In this document: in pieces, positions 1-9,219 of the stretch
Layout of the letters: each line of letters opens with the position of its first letter
Numbering within the stretch: position 1 is the stretch's first letter
From: Lactobacillus crispatus
GTDB lineage: Bacteria; Bacillota; Bacilli; Lactobacillales; Lactobacillaceae
DNA length: 64,000 nucleotides
Reading direction: 5' to 3'
Assembly (NCBI RefSeq): GCF_018987235.1
Contig: NZ_CP072197.1
Span: 2,108,001 to 2,172,000, forward strand
Program-made: the position numbers and the translations under genes
Notes under the pieces: model-generated
The model's input: only the letters and a program-made list of their open reading frames with translations
Databases searched by the model: none
Told to the model about the DNA's origin: nothing

Positions 1-780
1 ACCATCAAAACCAATAACTCCAAAGTCTTCCGGAATTCGAGCGCCTTCATCTTGCAATTGCCGTACAACACCCACTGCAATTCGATCACTGGCACAGACG
101 AAACAAGTATCTTTTTTAAATTCCTTAAAATGTTCATGAATAACATCTTGCGCAGCATGACTATGATTAGAAACCCGAAAAATTTGTGGTATCAACTGGT
201 GTTGTTGCAAAGTGTTGATATAACCAGCTTCACGTGAATATTCAAATGGCTCTTTTAAATCAATTCCAATAAAGATAATGTGCTTATATAACCGGTCTAA
301 AGCATATTGAGTAGCCATCTTCTCTGCTAACTGATTATCAGAATCAACAAAGTCATAGCCGCGGTGATTTTCACCAAATAAAACAAAAGGCTTATCGAGT
401 TTATCAAATAATTCATAATCTTTGTTTCGCGCCCCGGTAATTAAATAGCCATCTGCATGTTCCTTTTCAATTTGATTAGGATCCGTAACTAATTGCATCG
501 CATACTGCTTAGTATTTAAACCACGAGCAAAACCAAAAAGCAAGTTCATATAGTATGGCTCAGTGGTATCAATATCTTCTAAAGTGACGAATTTTACCAC
601 GTTAGTCCGATTATTAACTAAAGCCTGTGCAATTGAATTGGGATGGTAGTTTAGTTTCTCCATTGCTTTTTCTACCATTGCTCTTAATTCTGGCGTTACT
701 TGCTCAGGATGATTAATCACTCGTGATACCGTCATTTTTGATACATTTGCTTCTTTAGCAACATCTGATAAAGTAGTCAT
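1..780 (-). CDS. LacI-family transcriptional regulator (C-terminus beyond window)
   Basis: The frame is open from the ATG at 780 to the left edge, so about 260 residues are visible and the end is missing. It starts MTTLSDVAKEANVSKMTVSR, the LacI helix-turn-helix, followed by a hinge-like stretch and a periplasmic-binding-type sensor domain (for example FVCASDRIAVG near residue 236). Family members are cytoplasmic DNA-binding repressors that respond to sugars or related ligands. It starts 7 bases after the stop of the tyrosine phosphatase gene, so the two probably share a transcript. The regulated sugar is not identifiable; adjacent glpK is only a hint. Confidence 0.93.
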   Translation of the reverse strand, partial: MTTLSDVAKEANVSKMTVSRVINHPEQVTPELRAMVEKAMEKLNYHPNSIAQALVNNRTNVVKFVTLEDIDTTEPYYMNLLFGFARGLNTKQYAMQLVTDPNQIEKEHADGYLITGARNKDYELFDKLDKPFVLFGENHRGYDFVDSDNQLAEKMATQYALDRLYKHIIFIGIDLKEPFEYSREAGYINTLQQHQLIPQIFRVSNHSHAAQDVIHEHFKEFKKDTCFVCASDRIAVGVVRQLQDEGARIPEDFGVIGFDG

Positions 781-787
781 ATTATTC

Positions 788-1561
788 CTATTCTAAGTAC
801 ATCTTTCTGAATCGGTTTAAATCTTTTTGGCTAAAGCCAAGCTCTTTTTTGAAAAATCCATCAAAACTGCCCCAGCCTTGGCGAATAGTTTCCGTAATTC
901 CACGAATAGCCGGTCCCTCTCCCTTGGTAATATTCATTTTAGAAACTAGGCTAGCAATTTCATTATCATCGGGGAACTGTTTAGCCAAAGCAAAGTCATA
1001 CAATTCATTGGTCAATAAATAATCACGCGAAATGGTGTCATCATCAACACCTAATGCAGTTAAGATCAGTGCTGAAGTCATTCCAGTTCTATCTTTGCCT
1101 GCACTACAATGATAAACTAGCGCATCTTCTTCAGGTAATTCAATCAATTCCGCAAAAATTTTAGCAAATTCATGTTGGCTATGTGAATTAAGCAAAACCT
1201 GTTGGTAAATTTGACCAAGCCAATTGTCACCCATATCAGGAATATGATGGACAAAGCGATATAACTTGTTATCGCCTTTATTTTGCTTGCGGTTTTCAGA
1301 ATAAATATGTGCATCAACAAAACGGACATTTGACCAAAGCTTGTCAGGCGCTGAATTTTGTTCATACTTAGAGCGTAAATCAACATCTACGGTAATTCGG
1401 CGTTCAACTAACTTTTCTTGATCTTCCTTCGACAAGGAGCTAAGTGAATCAGAACGATATATTTTGTTCCACTTTACATGTTGACCCTTGTCATTTTGGT
1501 AGCCGCCGATGTCTCTGAAATTCAGCGGTCCATCCAAAGCTAATATTCGATCATGCTTCAT
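788..1561 (-). CDS. Tyrosine-protein phosphatase (bacterial Tyr_phosphatase_2/3 type)
   Basis: This 257-residue cytoplasmic protein carries the P-loop HCSAGKDRTG at residues 151-160, with the catalytic Cys and Arg of the CX5R phosphatase fold. The N-terminal motif NFRDIGGY is typical of this family, which is usually about 250-270 residues, so the length is normal. Family members remove phosphate from tyrosine and sometimes from serine or lipid. There is no signal peptide. It lies between glpK (56 bases upstream) and the LacI regulator (7 bases downstream) on the same strand. The substrate is unknown. Confidence 0.92.
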   Translation of the reverse strand: MKHDRILALDGPLNFRDIGGYQNDKGQHVKWNKIYRSDSLSSLSKEDQEKLVERRITVDVDLRSKYEQNSAPDKLWSNVRFVDAHIYSENRKQNKGDNKLYRFVHHIPDMGDNWLGQIYQQVLLNSHSQHEFAKIFAELIELPEEDALVYHCSAGKDRTGMTSALILTALGVDDDTISRDYLLTNELYDFALAKQFPDDNEIASLVSKMNITKGEGPAIRGITETIRQGWGSFDGFFKKELGFSQKDLNRFRKMYLE

Positions 1562-1616
1562 TTTTCCTTGCCTTTCCTCATTAAAGTGTTAATACCGTAC
1601 TTTTATTATATCATTA

Positions 1617-3148
<1,532 letters not shown>

Positions 3149-3240
3149 ATAATATTACTGTTTTTCTAATGCAGATTCTAGCAGTTAATATAATAGATAC
3201 GGTATAATTTTTATAAGGATTTTTCAAGGAGGGCATTTTA

Positions 3241-4056
3241 ATGGAAAAAAATCAAAAAATTGCGGTAACAATTGCGGGTAACGATAGTGATGGTAGTGCA
3301 GGAATGCCAGCAGATTTGCATTCATTCTATGCACGGGGCGTTTATGGCATGGGGCTGATGACCGCGGCTGTAGCTGGTAATACAAAAGGAATTTTTGCCC
3401 AACAAATTATGCCGCTTGATTTTATCCAAAAGCAATTCGATGTGTTAAACGACGACTTCAAGATTAATGCGACTAAGACAGGGATGCTGGCTAACAAGGA
3501 AATTATCGATTGCGTTGCCGATAATCTTGAAAAATACGACATGGGTAAAATCGTGCTTGATCCCGTCATCATCACTAAGCACGGTGCCACCCTACTTGAC
3601 GATGATGCCTACCAGACCTTCTTAGACAGATTATTGCCGCTAGCCGATGTAATTACGCCTAACTTTTATGAACAACAAAAGCTAACTGGCTTGAAGCTAA
3701 ATAATAAGAAAGAAATTCACGCAGGCGCTAAAAAACTACAAGAAATGGGTGCTAAAAATGTCTTGATGAAGGGACGTCATGACTCAGATAATCAGACTGA
3801 AGTAACTGATATTTTGTTGACTGAAGATGGCGCATTTCACGAATTTACCAAGCCTTTCTTTAAGACTGATCGCGTGAATGGCACAGGTGATACTCTCTCC
3901 GCAGTTATTGCGGCAGAATTAGCTAAGGGAAAGTCTGTAATTGATGCTATAAAAATTGGTAAGGACTTTACTTACGCTGCAATTTCTCACCCAATTGATG
4001 TTGGTTCAAAATGGGGTCCGATCAATCACTTGGCTGCACAGGAAGAAAATAGATAG
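3241..4056 (+). CDS. Pyridoxal/hydroxymethylpyrimidine kinase (PdxK/ThiD family)
   Basis: This 271-residue ribokinase-fold enzyme has AGNDSDGSAGMPADL near the N-terminus, where ThiD proteins have a similar Gly-rich substrate motif, and RVNGTGDTLSAVIAAELA near residue 213, the anion hole and catalytic Asp of the family. It phosphorylates either pyridoxal-type vitamers or HMP. No thiamine genes are adjacent, and the Firmicute PdxK subgroup is ThiD-like, so a vitamin B6 salvage kinase is my preference, without certainty. The start has the strong Shine-Dalgarno AAGGAGGG seven bases upstream, and TATAAT lies at 3204-3209. Confidence 0.85.
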   Translation: MEKNQKIAVTIAGNDSDGSAGMPADLHSFYARGVYGMGLMTAAVAGNTKGIFAQQIMPLDFIQKQFDVLNDDFKINATKTGMLANKEIIDCVADNLEKYDMGKIVLDPVIITKHGATLLDDDAYQTFLDRLLPLADVITPNFYEQQKLTGLKLNNKKEIHAGAKKLQEMGAKNVLMKGRHDSDNQTEVTDILLTEDGAFHEFTKPFFKTDRVNGTGDTLSAVIAAELAKGKSVIDAIKIGKDFTYAAISHPIDVGSKWGPINHLAAQEENR

Positions 4057-4059
4057 AAA

Positions 4060-4096
4060 AAACACCGAAGCTCAGATTTTGAACTTCGGTGTTTTT
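4060..4096 (+). terminator. Intrinsic terminator after the PdxK/ThiD-like gene
   Basis: ACACCGAAG (4062-4070) pairs with CTTCGGTGT (4084-4092), followed by Ts. An A run before the stem means it can also serve the opposite strand. Confidence 0.9.
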
Positions 4097-4110
4097 ATGT
4101 CTGTTTTCAA

Positions 4111-4383
4111 TTAAATCATTGCTGTGTAGAGATACAGTATTACACAAATAATGAACGCTATTACGTATCCCATGATTATGCTAATAACCCAATGAATATG
4201 ATGATGTTGCATCCAAGTAGCTAGCCAGTCGCCCAGGACTAGACAATATGATCCTACCAGCCAGTAATTGATCTTTTTCTGATTAATTGCTGGTAATGGC
4301 AAGATTAAGATTATTATCAGTGTTACAGCTAAAATGTATTTTAGAGCTTGATAAAGTTTGGGACTCAGTAATGATTCACGCAA
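4111..4383 (-). CDS. Small membrane protein, unknown function
   Basis: This 90-residue protein has three predicted membrane segments (around residues 14-32, 40-56 and 64-88) and no recognised domain. It ends a run of three small minus-strand genes (4960-5193, 4385-4927, 4111-4383) separated by 1 and about 32 bases, which suggests one transcript. The start lies 1 base after the stop of its upstream neighbour. The positively charged N-terminus before the first helix suggests it starts in the cytoplasm. I do not recognise a family. Confidence 0.6.
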   Translation of the reverse strand: MRESLLSPKLYQALKYILAVTLIIILILPLPAINQKKINYWLVGSYCLVLGDWLATWMQHHHIHWVISIIMGYVIAFIICVILYLYTAMI

Positions 4384-4384
4384 T

Positions 4385-4927
4385 TTATTTTACCTTCTTA
4401 AGACCTACTATTTTACCTGAATCTAGTGTGCAAACTTTTGTTAGCTTATCACTGCTGTACTTGTATAACGTACCTTCATCTGAAAGACCAGCATTATACT
4501 TGATAAAAGCATAATACTCATTGTCTAATTTAAACAAATTCAATATTCCTATTAAATATTTACTTTGCTTAACTAGATTACTAATTAACTTAACAAAAGT
4601 AGGATCAGAGCTTATTCGTTGATCTTTATTTAGTTCCGCTTTATCTAGTGCTAGATAGGTAGAATTATTCTCTTTATCAGCATGATCGTGATAAATTTGA
4701 GAATCAACTTCTATAGCTTTGACAAATTGTCCTTTTGTAGATGAATCTTTTCGAATTTTTCCATTATTATAAATTTTAAAAAATGAAAGATTATCACCAT
4801 TATCCGACGTTACTTTTGCTTCTAATATTGGGCTTGAATTGCTAGAATATTGGTTATGCAAACATACTAATCCCATTATCACAATAATTATAAAAACAGT
4901 GATAATTACCGTATTTCTTTTAGTCAT
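4385..4927 (-). CDS. Exported or membrane-anchored protein, unknown function
   Basis: This 180-residue protein has a single N-terminal hydrophobic segment (residues 8-25, after MTKRNT) and a hydrophilic remainder. It is probably a membrane-anchored extracellular protein, since no lipobox cysteine is visible at the expected place. The body is rich in Lys, Asp and Asn, with YxxD/E-type stretches like those of small YxeA-like secreted proteins, but I do not recognise a domain. It sits between two small membrane protein genes in a likely operon. Confidence 0.6.
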   Translation of the reverse strand: MTKRNTVIITVFIIIVIMGLVCLHNQYSSNSSPILEAKVTSDNGDNLSFFKIYNNGKIRKDSSTKGQFVKAIEVDSQIYHDHADKENNSTYLALDKAELNKDQRISSDPTFVKLISNLVKQSKYLIGILNLFKLDNEYYAFIKYNAGLSDEGTLYKYSSDKLTKVCTLDSGKIVGLKKVK

Positions 4928-4959
4928 AAGTTTCGATTTCCATTAATTTTTGGATTTAC

Positions 4960-5193
4960 TTATTTCTTATAGCTCTGAATGATCCAAAATATACCAAGCA
5001 TAATAAAAAAGATCGATAATACTACTAGTTGCATAACTGGTTTATATCTAAGAAAGCATGAATCTATTAGAAATACCACACCAACAGTAATAATTGCTAT
5101 TCCAGATATTTTACTTTCTTTTTTCATAATAATTATTGTAACAGCAATTAGGATTACTACTGTAGTTACAATGGAAGCAACGTCGACTTGCAT
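4960..5193 (-). CDS. Small membrane protein, unknown function
   Basis: This 77-residue protein has three short hydrophobic segments and no known domain. The start is uncertain. An in-frame ATG at 5244 has an excellent Shine-Dalgarno (AGGAGA) but is followed after one codon by a stop and then a second stop, before the reading frame opens into this gene at 5193. Either the gene uses the weaker downstream start, helped by GGAAGGA, or it has lost its original N-terminus. It heads the three-gene run that continues to 4111. Confidence 0.5.
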   Translation of the reverse strand: MQVDVASIVTTVVILIAVTIIIMKKESKISGIAIITVGVVFLIDSCFLRYKPVMQLVVLSIFFIMLGIFWIIQSYKK

Positions 5194-5290
5194 TAACTTA
5201 AGTTTTTCCTTCCATCTAAGTCTTCAACTATTATTTTAAATCATGTAAGTTCTCCTGCGATTGACTTTGTATCATATTTGTTACAAAGTC

Positions 5291-6124
5291 TTACTCAAGC
5301 CAATTGGCAATCATATTTCCATATCCTATTTTCCTAAGCTCTTGTTTAATCTCTTTTGCTTTGTCCATTTGATCTAAAAATAATGCTTTCATATAAAACA
5401 CTTCAATTCTATAAATCATCAAGTGAAACGACTCAGTAGCATCAATAATATATTCCATCGCGTCATCAATATGATCAAAATGTGTAGTTTTCTTATGAAC
5501 CTTTCTGTCGTAACAAACCACCAGATAATTTTCTAGCAATCTTAAATATCTTTCAGTCGTTAACTCTGAAAGCTCAGATTTTTTTGCAAAATCAAGCAAG
5601 CGCCCAATTAAAAAGTCCAATTCATCTTGTGGCCACATCGGCATCGTATTAGCCAATAATCGCAGTAGGTCTGGTCGCTCAAGCCAATTATTCCCTCCAT
5701 CAAACTCAGCTTTTATCTTCGTCCTGATTTCTACATCAATCTTGTCAGTTTCACCCTTAAAATCTGCCGAAGTAATTAATGCTCGCAACTTCAAAACCTC
5801 ATTATTAGATGAATTCATTATCTGCTGACAATACTTATCCAAAGCTTCAGTATCTTTTGCACTAACTGCTAGATTCATTTTAAATTCAAATTGCTTCTCA
5901 ACTTTTCGTTCTTCTGACGTATAATCATCTTGAATAAGATCACAAAACTCTACTAGATCAACTTGATGCTCAAGCAATATTTTAAATAAGCTCTCCGCAT
6001 TTATGCGATTTTTGCCACTTTCAATCCTTGCGTAAAAAGGACGACTAAGGATCCCAGCACACATTTGATCCTGTGTTAGTCCTAATTTTATTCTTTCTTT
6101 GCGTAGTGCTTCTCCAATTTTAAT
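5291..6124 (-). CDS. Rgg/GadR/MutR-like regulator lacking a normal start codon
   Basis: The protein has an N-terminal XRE helix-turn-helix (KIGEALRKERIKLGLTQDQM, then RPFYARIESGKNRI) and an alpha-helical TPR-like C-terminal region, the layout of Rgg-type pheromone-responsive regulators, though slightly short. The helix-turn-helix begins upstream of the first ATG (6064), which would cut off its first helix. Reading upstream, the frame is open back to a TAA at 6137-6139 but contains only ATT codons (6122-6124 and 6128-6130) where Rgg proteins normally have ATG-Lys-Ile-Gly. No Shine-Dalgarno is visible. It is either translated from ATT or inactivated by an ATG to ATT change. Confidence 0.7.
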   Translation of the reverse strand: MKIGEALRKERIKLGLTQDQMCAGILSRPFYARIESGKNRINAESLFKILLEHQVDLVEFCDLIQDDYTSEERKVEKQFEFKMNLAVSAKDTEALDKYCQQIMNSSNNEVLKLRALITSADFKGETDKIDVEIRTKIKAEFDGGNNWLERPDLLRLLANTMPMWPQDELDFLIGRLLDFAKKSELSELTTERYLRLLENYLVVCYDRKVHKKTTHFDHIDDAMEYIIDATESFHLMIYRIEVFYMKALFLDQMDKAKEIKQELRKIGYGNMIANWLE

Positions 6125-6153
6125 AAAAATAGCACTTTATATTTTTTAGTCAA

Positions 6154-6187
6154 TGAAAAAAGCAGCAATGAAATTAATCATTGCTGC
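6154..6187 (-). terminator. Intrinsic terminator, originally of the yefM-yoeB operon
   Basis: GCAGCAATGA (6162-6171) pairs with TCATTGCTGC (6178-6187), and the minus strand runs into a T tract. Before the IS insertion it followed the yoeB stop codon (6203-6205, minus) by about 15 bases; the insertion now separates them by 1.6 kb. Confidence 0.85.
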
Positions 6188-6225
6188 AAAACTCCAATTA
6201 TCAATAGTGATCCTTACATGAATAT

Positions 6226-6233
6226 ATAGTTAT
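6226..6233. repeat. Left target-site duplication of the IS982 compound insertion
   Basis: ATAGTTAT here is repeated exactly at 7861-7868, flanking the whole 6234-7860 segment. It lies within the yoeB coding sequence. Confidence 0.9.
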
Positions 6234-7198
6234 ACGCGTGGTGCTAGTTAAATCGTTTTAGTTAATAAAAAAGTCCAATCTTGTTAGACTCGACTTGTAA
6301 ATAGTAATAATAGAAAAGAGTCTGATCTGATTGAACTGCCTTAAGCTTAAGCGTTTTAGCCACCATTTACAAGTTAGTTTTAAAGATTTAGTGATAATTT
6401 GTCGGCACTGGTATCGTTTGTATGCACCGGCTGAGTTTACTCATCGGCGAAATATTGATCAAATTAAAACTACGGACAGTCTGATTTTGGCTTTACTTAT
6501 CTGGCAAGCTAAGACAGGAATTGAATCACAAAGAAGATTCTGTGAATGTTTCAATTGTTTATCACACTCACGTTTTAATCGGCGTTCACGTCAGCTATTG
6601 CAATTGATTTATCAGATACGGCAAGAAATGAATAAAAAGGTTGACCTGAATGGACATTTCTTGATCATTGACAGCTTTCCGGTACCTGTTTGCCAACCAA
6701 TTCGCAACTATCGTGCTAAAATTTTTCGCGGTTATGCCAACATTGGTTATAAGGCCACCAAGAAAATTTACTTCTATGGTTTCAAAGTTCATGCCATTGT
6801 TAGCGATGACGGTTACATTCTTGATTATGTCGTAACAAAAGCATCAGTTCATGATGCCAAGGAGACAGTTGAACTGATGGAAAATGCACATCCATCTAAT
6901 TACTATCTTCTTGGCGACGAAGGCTATTTAGGCAAAGAACTGCATCAACAGCTAAAACAAATGGGTTATGAACTTTGGACACCATATCGTAAAAATATGA
7001 CAGGAGCTAAAAAGCACAATGATCATCAATTGATGGCTATTCGCAGAACAATTGAAAGCGACTTTTCGCTTCTGACCTATTACAATGCCGAGAACAATCG
7101 AGCACGTAGTCTGATAGGCTTTCAAAGCCGGTTGGAAATTGCAATTTTAGCTTATAATTTGGCTTATTGTCTAGAACGATTTAACTAGCACCACGCGT
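6234..7198 (+). mobile_element. IS982-family insertion sequence, intact copy 1 (965 bp)
   Basis: The element begins ACGCGTGGTGCTAGTTAAAT and ends with the inverted form, giving terminal repeats of about 22 bp. It encodes one transposase on the plus strand. An identical-length copy in the opposite orientation lies at 10971-11935 with the same transposase sequence, so both moved recently. Its right end abuts a decayed relative (7199-7860), and the 8-bp target duplication flanks the pair rather than this copy alone. Confidence 0.93.
6331..7188 (+). CDS. IS982-family transposase
   Basis: This 285-residue DDE transposase has the IS982 pattern: IIDSFPVPVC (first Asp near residue 109), YKATKKIYFYGFKVHAIV, LLGDEGYLG (second Asp near 194) and IESDFSLL (Glu near 238). 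It starts at a TTG codon preceded by a weak AAGAG. It is identical to the transposase at 10981-11838, and the frame is intact, so it is probably active. Confidence 0.93.
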   Translation: MNCLKLKRFSHHLQVSFKDLVIICRHWYRLYAPAEFTHRRNIDQIKTTDSLILALLIWQAKTGIESQRRFCECFNCLSHSRFNRRSRQLLQLIYQIRQEMNKKVDLNGHFLIIDSFPVPVCQPIRNYRAKIFRGYANIGYKATKKIYFYGFKVHAIVSDDGYILDYVVTKASVHDAKETVELMENAHPSNYYLLGDEGYLGKELHQQLKQMGYELWTPYRKNMTGAKKHNDHQLMAIRRTIESDFSLLTYYNAENNRARSLIGFQSRLEIAILAYNLAYCLERFN

Positions 7199-7860
7199 AA
7201 GTAATTTAAATAGAAAAGAGTCTGATCTAATTGAACTATCTCAAGCTTAAGCGTTTTTCTCACCATTTACAAGTTAGTTTTAATCGGTTAAATGTGATTT
7301 GTCGCTCGCTGTATAAGCTTTATGCGCCTGATGGACTTAAACATCGTAAAAATGTTGATCAGACCAAGCTTCCTGATAGTTCTATCTTAGCGATGCTCAT
7401 TTGGCAAACTGAAATTGGAATTGAATCTCAACGAAGATTCTGTAAATTCTTCGTTGGCTTATCTCATTCTCGCTTTAACCGTCGAGCTCGAATGCTCTTG
7501 CCTCTAATTCGTTGTATCCGTCAGGCTTGGAATCAAGAAGTAAAGACAGCTGGAGAATTTTTGATTATTGATAGTTTCCCAGCCTGTTCGCAATTATCGT
7601 GTCAAGATCTTTCGGGGCGTAGCTGATATTGGTTATAAAGCAACCGAGAAAGTCTATTATTATGGCTTCAAGGTCCACGCAATAGTAAGCGATGATGGCA
7701 ATTAGAAGAAGCATTGAAAGCGACTTTTCTTTGCTTAGTTATTACAACGCTGAGAATAATCGAGCAAGAAGTCCAGTAGGCTTTCAACAGCGGCTAGAAA
7801 TAGCTATTTTAGCTTATAATATGGCATATTGTCTAGAACGATTTAACTAGCACCACGCGT
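7199..7860 (+). mobile_element. Decayed IS982-family element fused to intact copy 1
   Basis: This 662-bp stretch is a diverged relative of the adjacent IS982 copy. It lacks its own left end and keeps the right terminal repeat CTAGCACCACGCGT at 7847-7860. Its right end is followed directly by the target duplication ATAGTTAT at 7861-7868. Confidence 0.88.
7231..7850 (+). pseudogene. IS982-family transposase pseudogene
   Basis: The N-terminal part (7231-7626) aligns with the intact transposase but shifts frame just after IIDSF, where several codons are lost around the VPVC motif. The other frame then continues as YKATEKVYYYGFKVHAIV, stops aligning at SDDG, and resumes at IESDFSLLSYYNAEN. That second gap removes roughly 75 codons including the second catalytic Asp. 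It cannot encode an active enzyme but might be mobilised by the intact copy. Confidence 0.88.
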
Positions 7861-8093
7861 ATAGTTATCATTGATTTATGACAATCATAGACGATCCGAT
7901 TTTTCGAATCGATTCGTCTTGACCATAACCCTGATAGATTTCTCTTTAAGGGCTCAGGCTTACCAATACCTGTAAATGGATGTCTTTTCATATCTTTCAC
8001 AAGATCGTTTATTCTTGATACCTTTTTATAATCACCATCGTCATACCAATACACATAGTCGTTCCAACCATCATCCGTCCATGCTACGATCAT
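7833..8093 (-). pseudogene. yoeB: YoeB-family toxin with C-terminus replaced by IS sequence
   Basis: YoeB toxins are ribosome-dependent mRNA endonucleases. The frame starts MIVAWTDDGWNDYVYW and keeps GLWSRRIDSKNRIVYD, typical of the family. The last native codons are Met-Ile-Thr-Ile, after which reading enters the IS end and gives RVVLVKSF. Removing 6234-7860 and one copy of ATAGTTAT restores Met-Ile-Thr-Ile-Tyr-Ser-Cys-Lys-Asp-His-Tyr-stop, the expected YoeB terminus (E. coli YoeB ends in His-Tyr, both catalytically important). The toxin is therefore probably inactive. It overlaps the antitoxin gene by 4 bases. Confidence 0.9.
7861..7868. repeat. Right target-site duplication of the IS982 compound insertion
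   Basis: This ATAGTTAT matches 6226-6233 exactly. Confidence 0.9.
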
Positions 8094-8365
8094 GATTTTG
8101 TTACCTGCTCAGGATCAATTAGTTCATGTTGCTTTATCGTGCCTTCACTAACTTGTTTACGCCCTCTTTCAATCTTGTCCATTAGGTATTGATTAGATTG
8201 AATTTCTAATGTTTCAACCAAGGCATCATAATCTTCTTTACCTAATACAACCACATTATCCTCTGGTTCTTTATTAGTTACGATCAAAGGTTCACTATCA
8301 TCATTGACTTGCTTAAAATAATGCTTTAAATTTTTACGAAAATTACTGTAATTAACCGCATCCAT
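8090..8365 (-). CDS. yefM: YefM/Phd-family antitoxin
   Basis: This 91-residue antitoxin begins MDAVNYSNFRKNLKHYF, the YefM DNA-binding fold, followed by a central NKEPEDNVVVLGKEDYDALVE typical of the family and a charged C-terminal tail that neutralises the toxin. YefM binds YoeB and represses its own operon. It overlaps the toxin start by 4 bases, the usual translational coupling. It appears intact, unlike its toxin. It has a good ribosome site (AAGGAGGGG). Confidence 0.93.
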   Translation of the reverse strand: MDAVNYSNFRKNLKHYFKQVNDDSEPLIVTNKEPEDNVVVLGKEDYDALVETLEIQSNQYLMDKIERGRKQVSEGTIKQHELIDPEQVTKS

Positions 8366-8524
8366 AGACTAACCCCTCCTTATATTGTACAACTTATTGT
8401 ACTATATTTTTACTTATATTACTACCAAAAGCAATAATCGTAAATGGTTGAAAAAATGATTAACCATGGGACAGTTCAATTAGAGACACATTGTGGTGAT
8501 CATTTGACCGCTCTTCTTTACAAA

Positions 8525-8555
8525 AAAAAAGCAATGATCTAGTCGACCACTGCTA
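8525..8555 (-). terminator. Probable terminator after the MFS remnant
   Basis: On the minus strand an imperfect stem AGCAGTG/CATTGCT with a loop of about 11 bases is followed by nine Ts. Confidence 0.55.
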
Positions 8556-8560
8556 TTTAT

Positions 8561-8743
8561 TTACTTCTTTTTCTCAATCACAAAATAATATCCTGCTGTC
8601 AAAATTTGAGCAACTCCCTCAAGTGCAATCGCCCAATCTGCACCAAAACGCGCTACAATCAGCCCGCCTAAAAATGAGCCAATCGGAATCATCGATGACA
8701 GAATCGAATCATTGATCGTCTCTATAGCATGAATAATCCCTAT
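8561..8743 (-). pseudogene. MFS transporter remnant (last two membrane helices)
   Basis: An open frame reading GIIHAIETINDSILSSMIPI then GSFLGGLIVARFGADW and ending in Glu-Lys-Lys-Lys-stop matches the C-terminal pair of helices of a major facilitator transporter. It has no start codon and is closed upstream by TAA, so about 85% of the gene is missing. It fills most of the otherwise gene-free stretch 8366-8803 and marks a deletion or replacement beside the TA genes. Confidence 0.7.
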
Positions 8744-8803
8744 ATGATATTATGTAGCTATTAACTATCTATTAACTATCATACAACTACAAAGGAGAAA
8801 ACT
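8744..8803 (+). promoter_or_regulatory. Promoter and repeat operator of the relB-type operon
   Basis: A -10-like TATGATATTAT region is followed by two perfect direct 11-bp repeats TATTAACTATC (8759-8769 and 8770-8780), then the Shine-Dalgarno AAAGGAG. Repeats next to a ribbon-helix-helix antitoxin gene commonly form its autoregulatory operator; that role is inferred. Confidence 0.55.
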
Positions 8804-9214
8804 ATGACTGAAAAAGCAGCAATTAACATCCGTGTCAATAAAGAAACTAAGCAAAACGCAGAGAAAGTATTAAACAAACTTGGCATCCCTATGTCAGTTG
8901 CAATTGATATGTACTTACGTCAAATTGCATTAACTGATAGTATTCCTTTTGATCTCTCCTCAAAGAAAAGAGAAAATAGAAACGATCACGATACTGCAAT
9001 GATGGTCGCAGAAGCTACAGCTCAATATGAAGTCGCTAAGTCTAGCTGGGAGGACAAATTAGCTGAAATCACTCCTGATTGGATGAATATGAACAAGATG
9101 AACAAGGAACAACTTGAAGCAAGATTAGCTAAACATGCTCAAGATGCAAGAAATGGTAAAGGTATTGAGATTAGCAAAGCGTTTGATAAGTTAAATAAGG
9201 AGTTAGGAATATAA
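8804..9214 (+). CDS. RelB/DinJ-family antitoxin
   Basis: The N-terminus MTEKAAINIRVNKETKQNAE and VLNKLGIPMSVAIDMYLRQI form the ribbon-helix-helix of RelB/DinJ antitoxins. At 136 residues it is longer than the usual 80-100 because of an extra charged C-terminal helical region (residues 75-136, rich in Lys, Asn and Met). It lies 5 bases upstream of the toxin gene. It should bind DNA as a dimer and neutralise the partner toxin. Direct repeats before the gene are a likely operator. Confidence 0.88.
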   Translation: MTEKAAINIRVNKETKQNAEKVLNKLGIPMSVAIDMYLRQIALTDSIPFDLSSKKRENRNDHDTAMMVAEATAQYEVAKSSWEDKLAEITPDWMNMNKMNKEQLEARLAKHAQDARNGKGIEISKAFDKLNKELGI

Positions 9215-9219
9215 GCATT

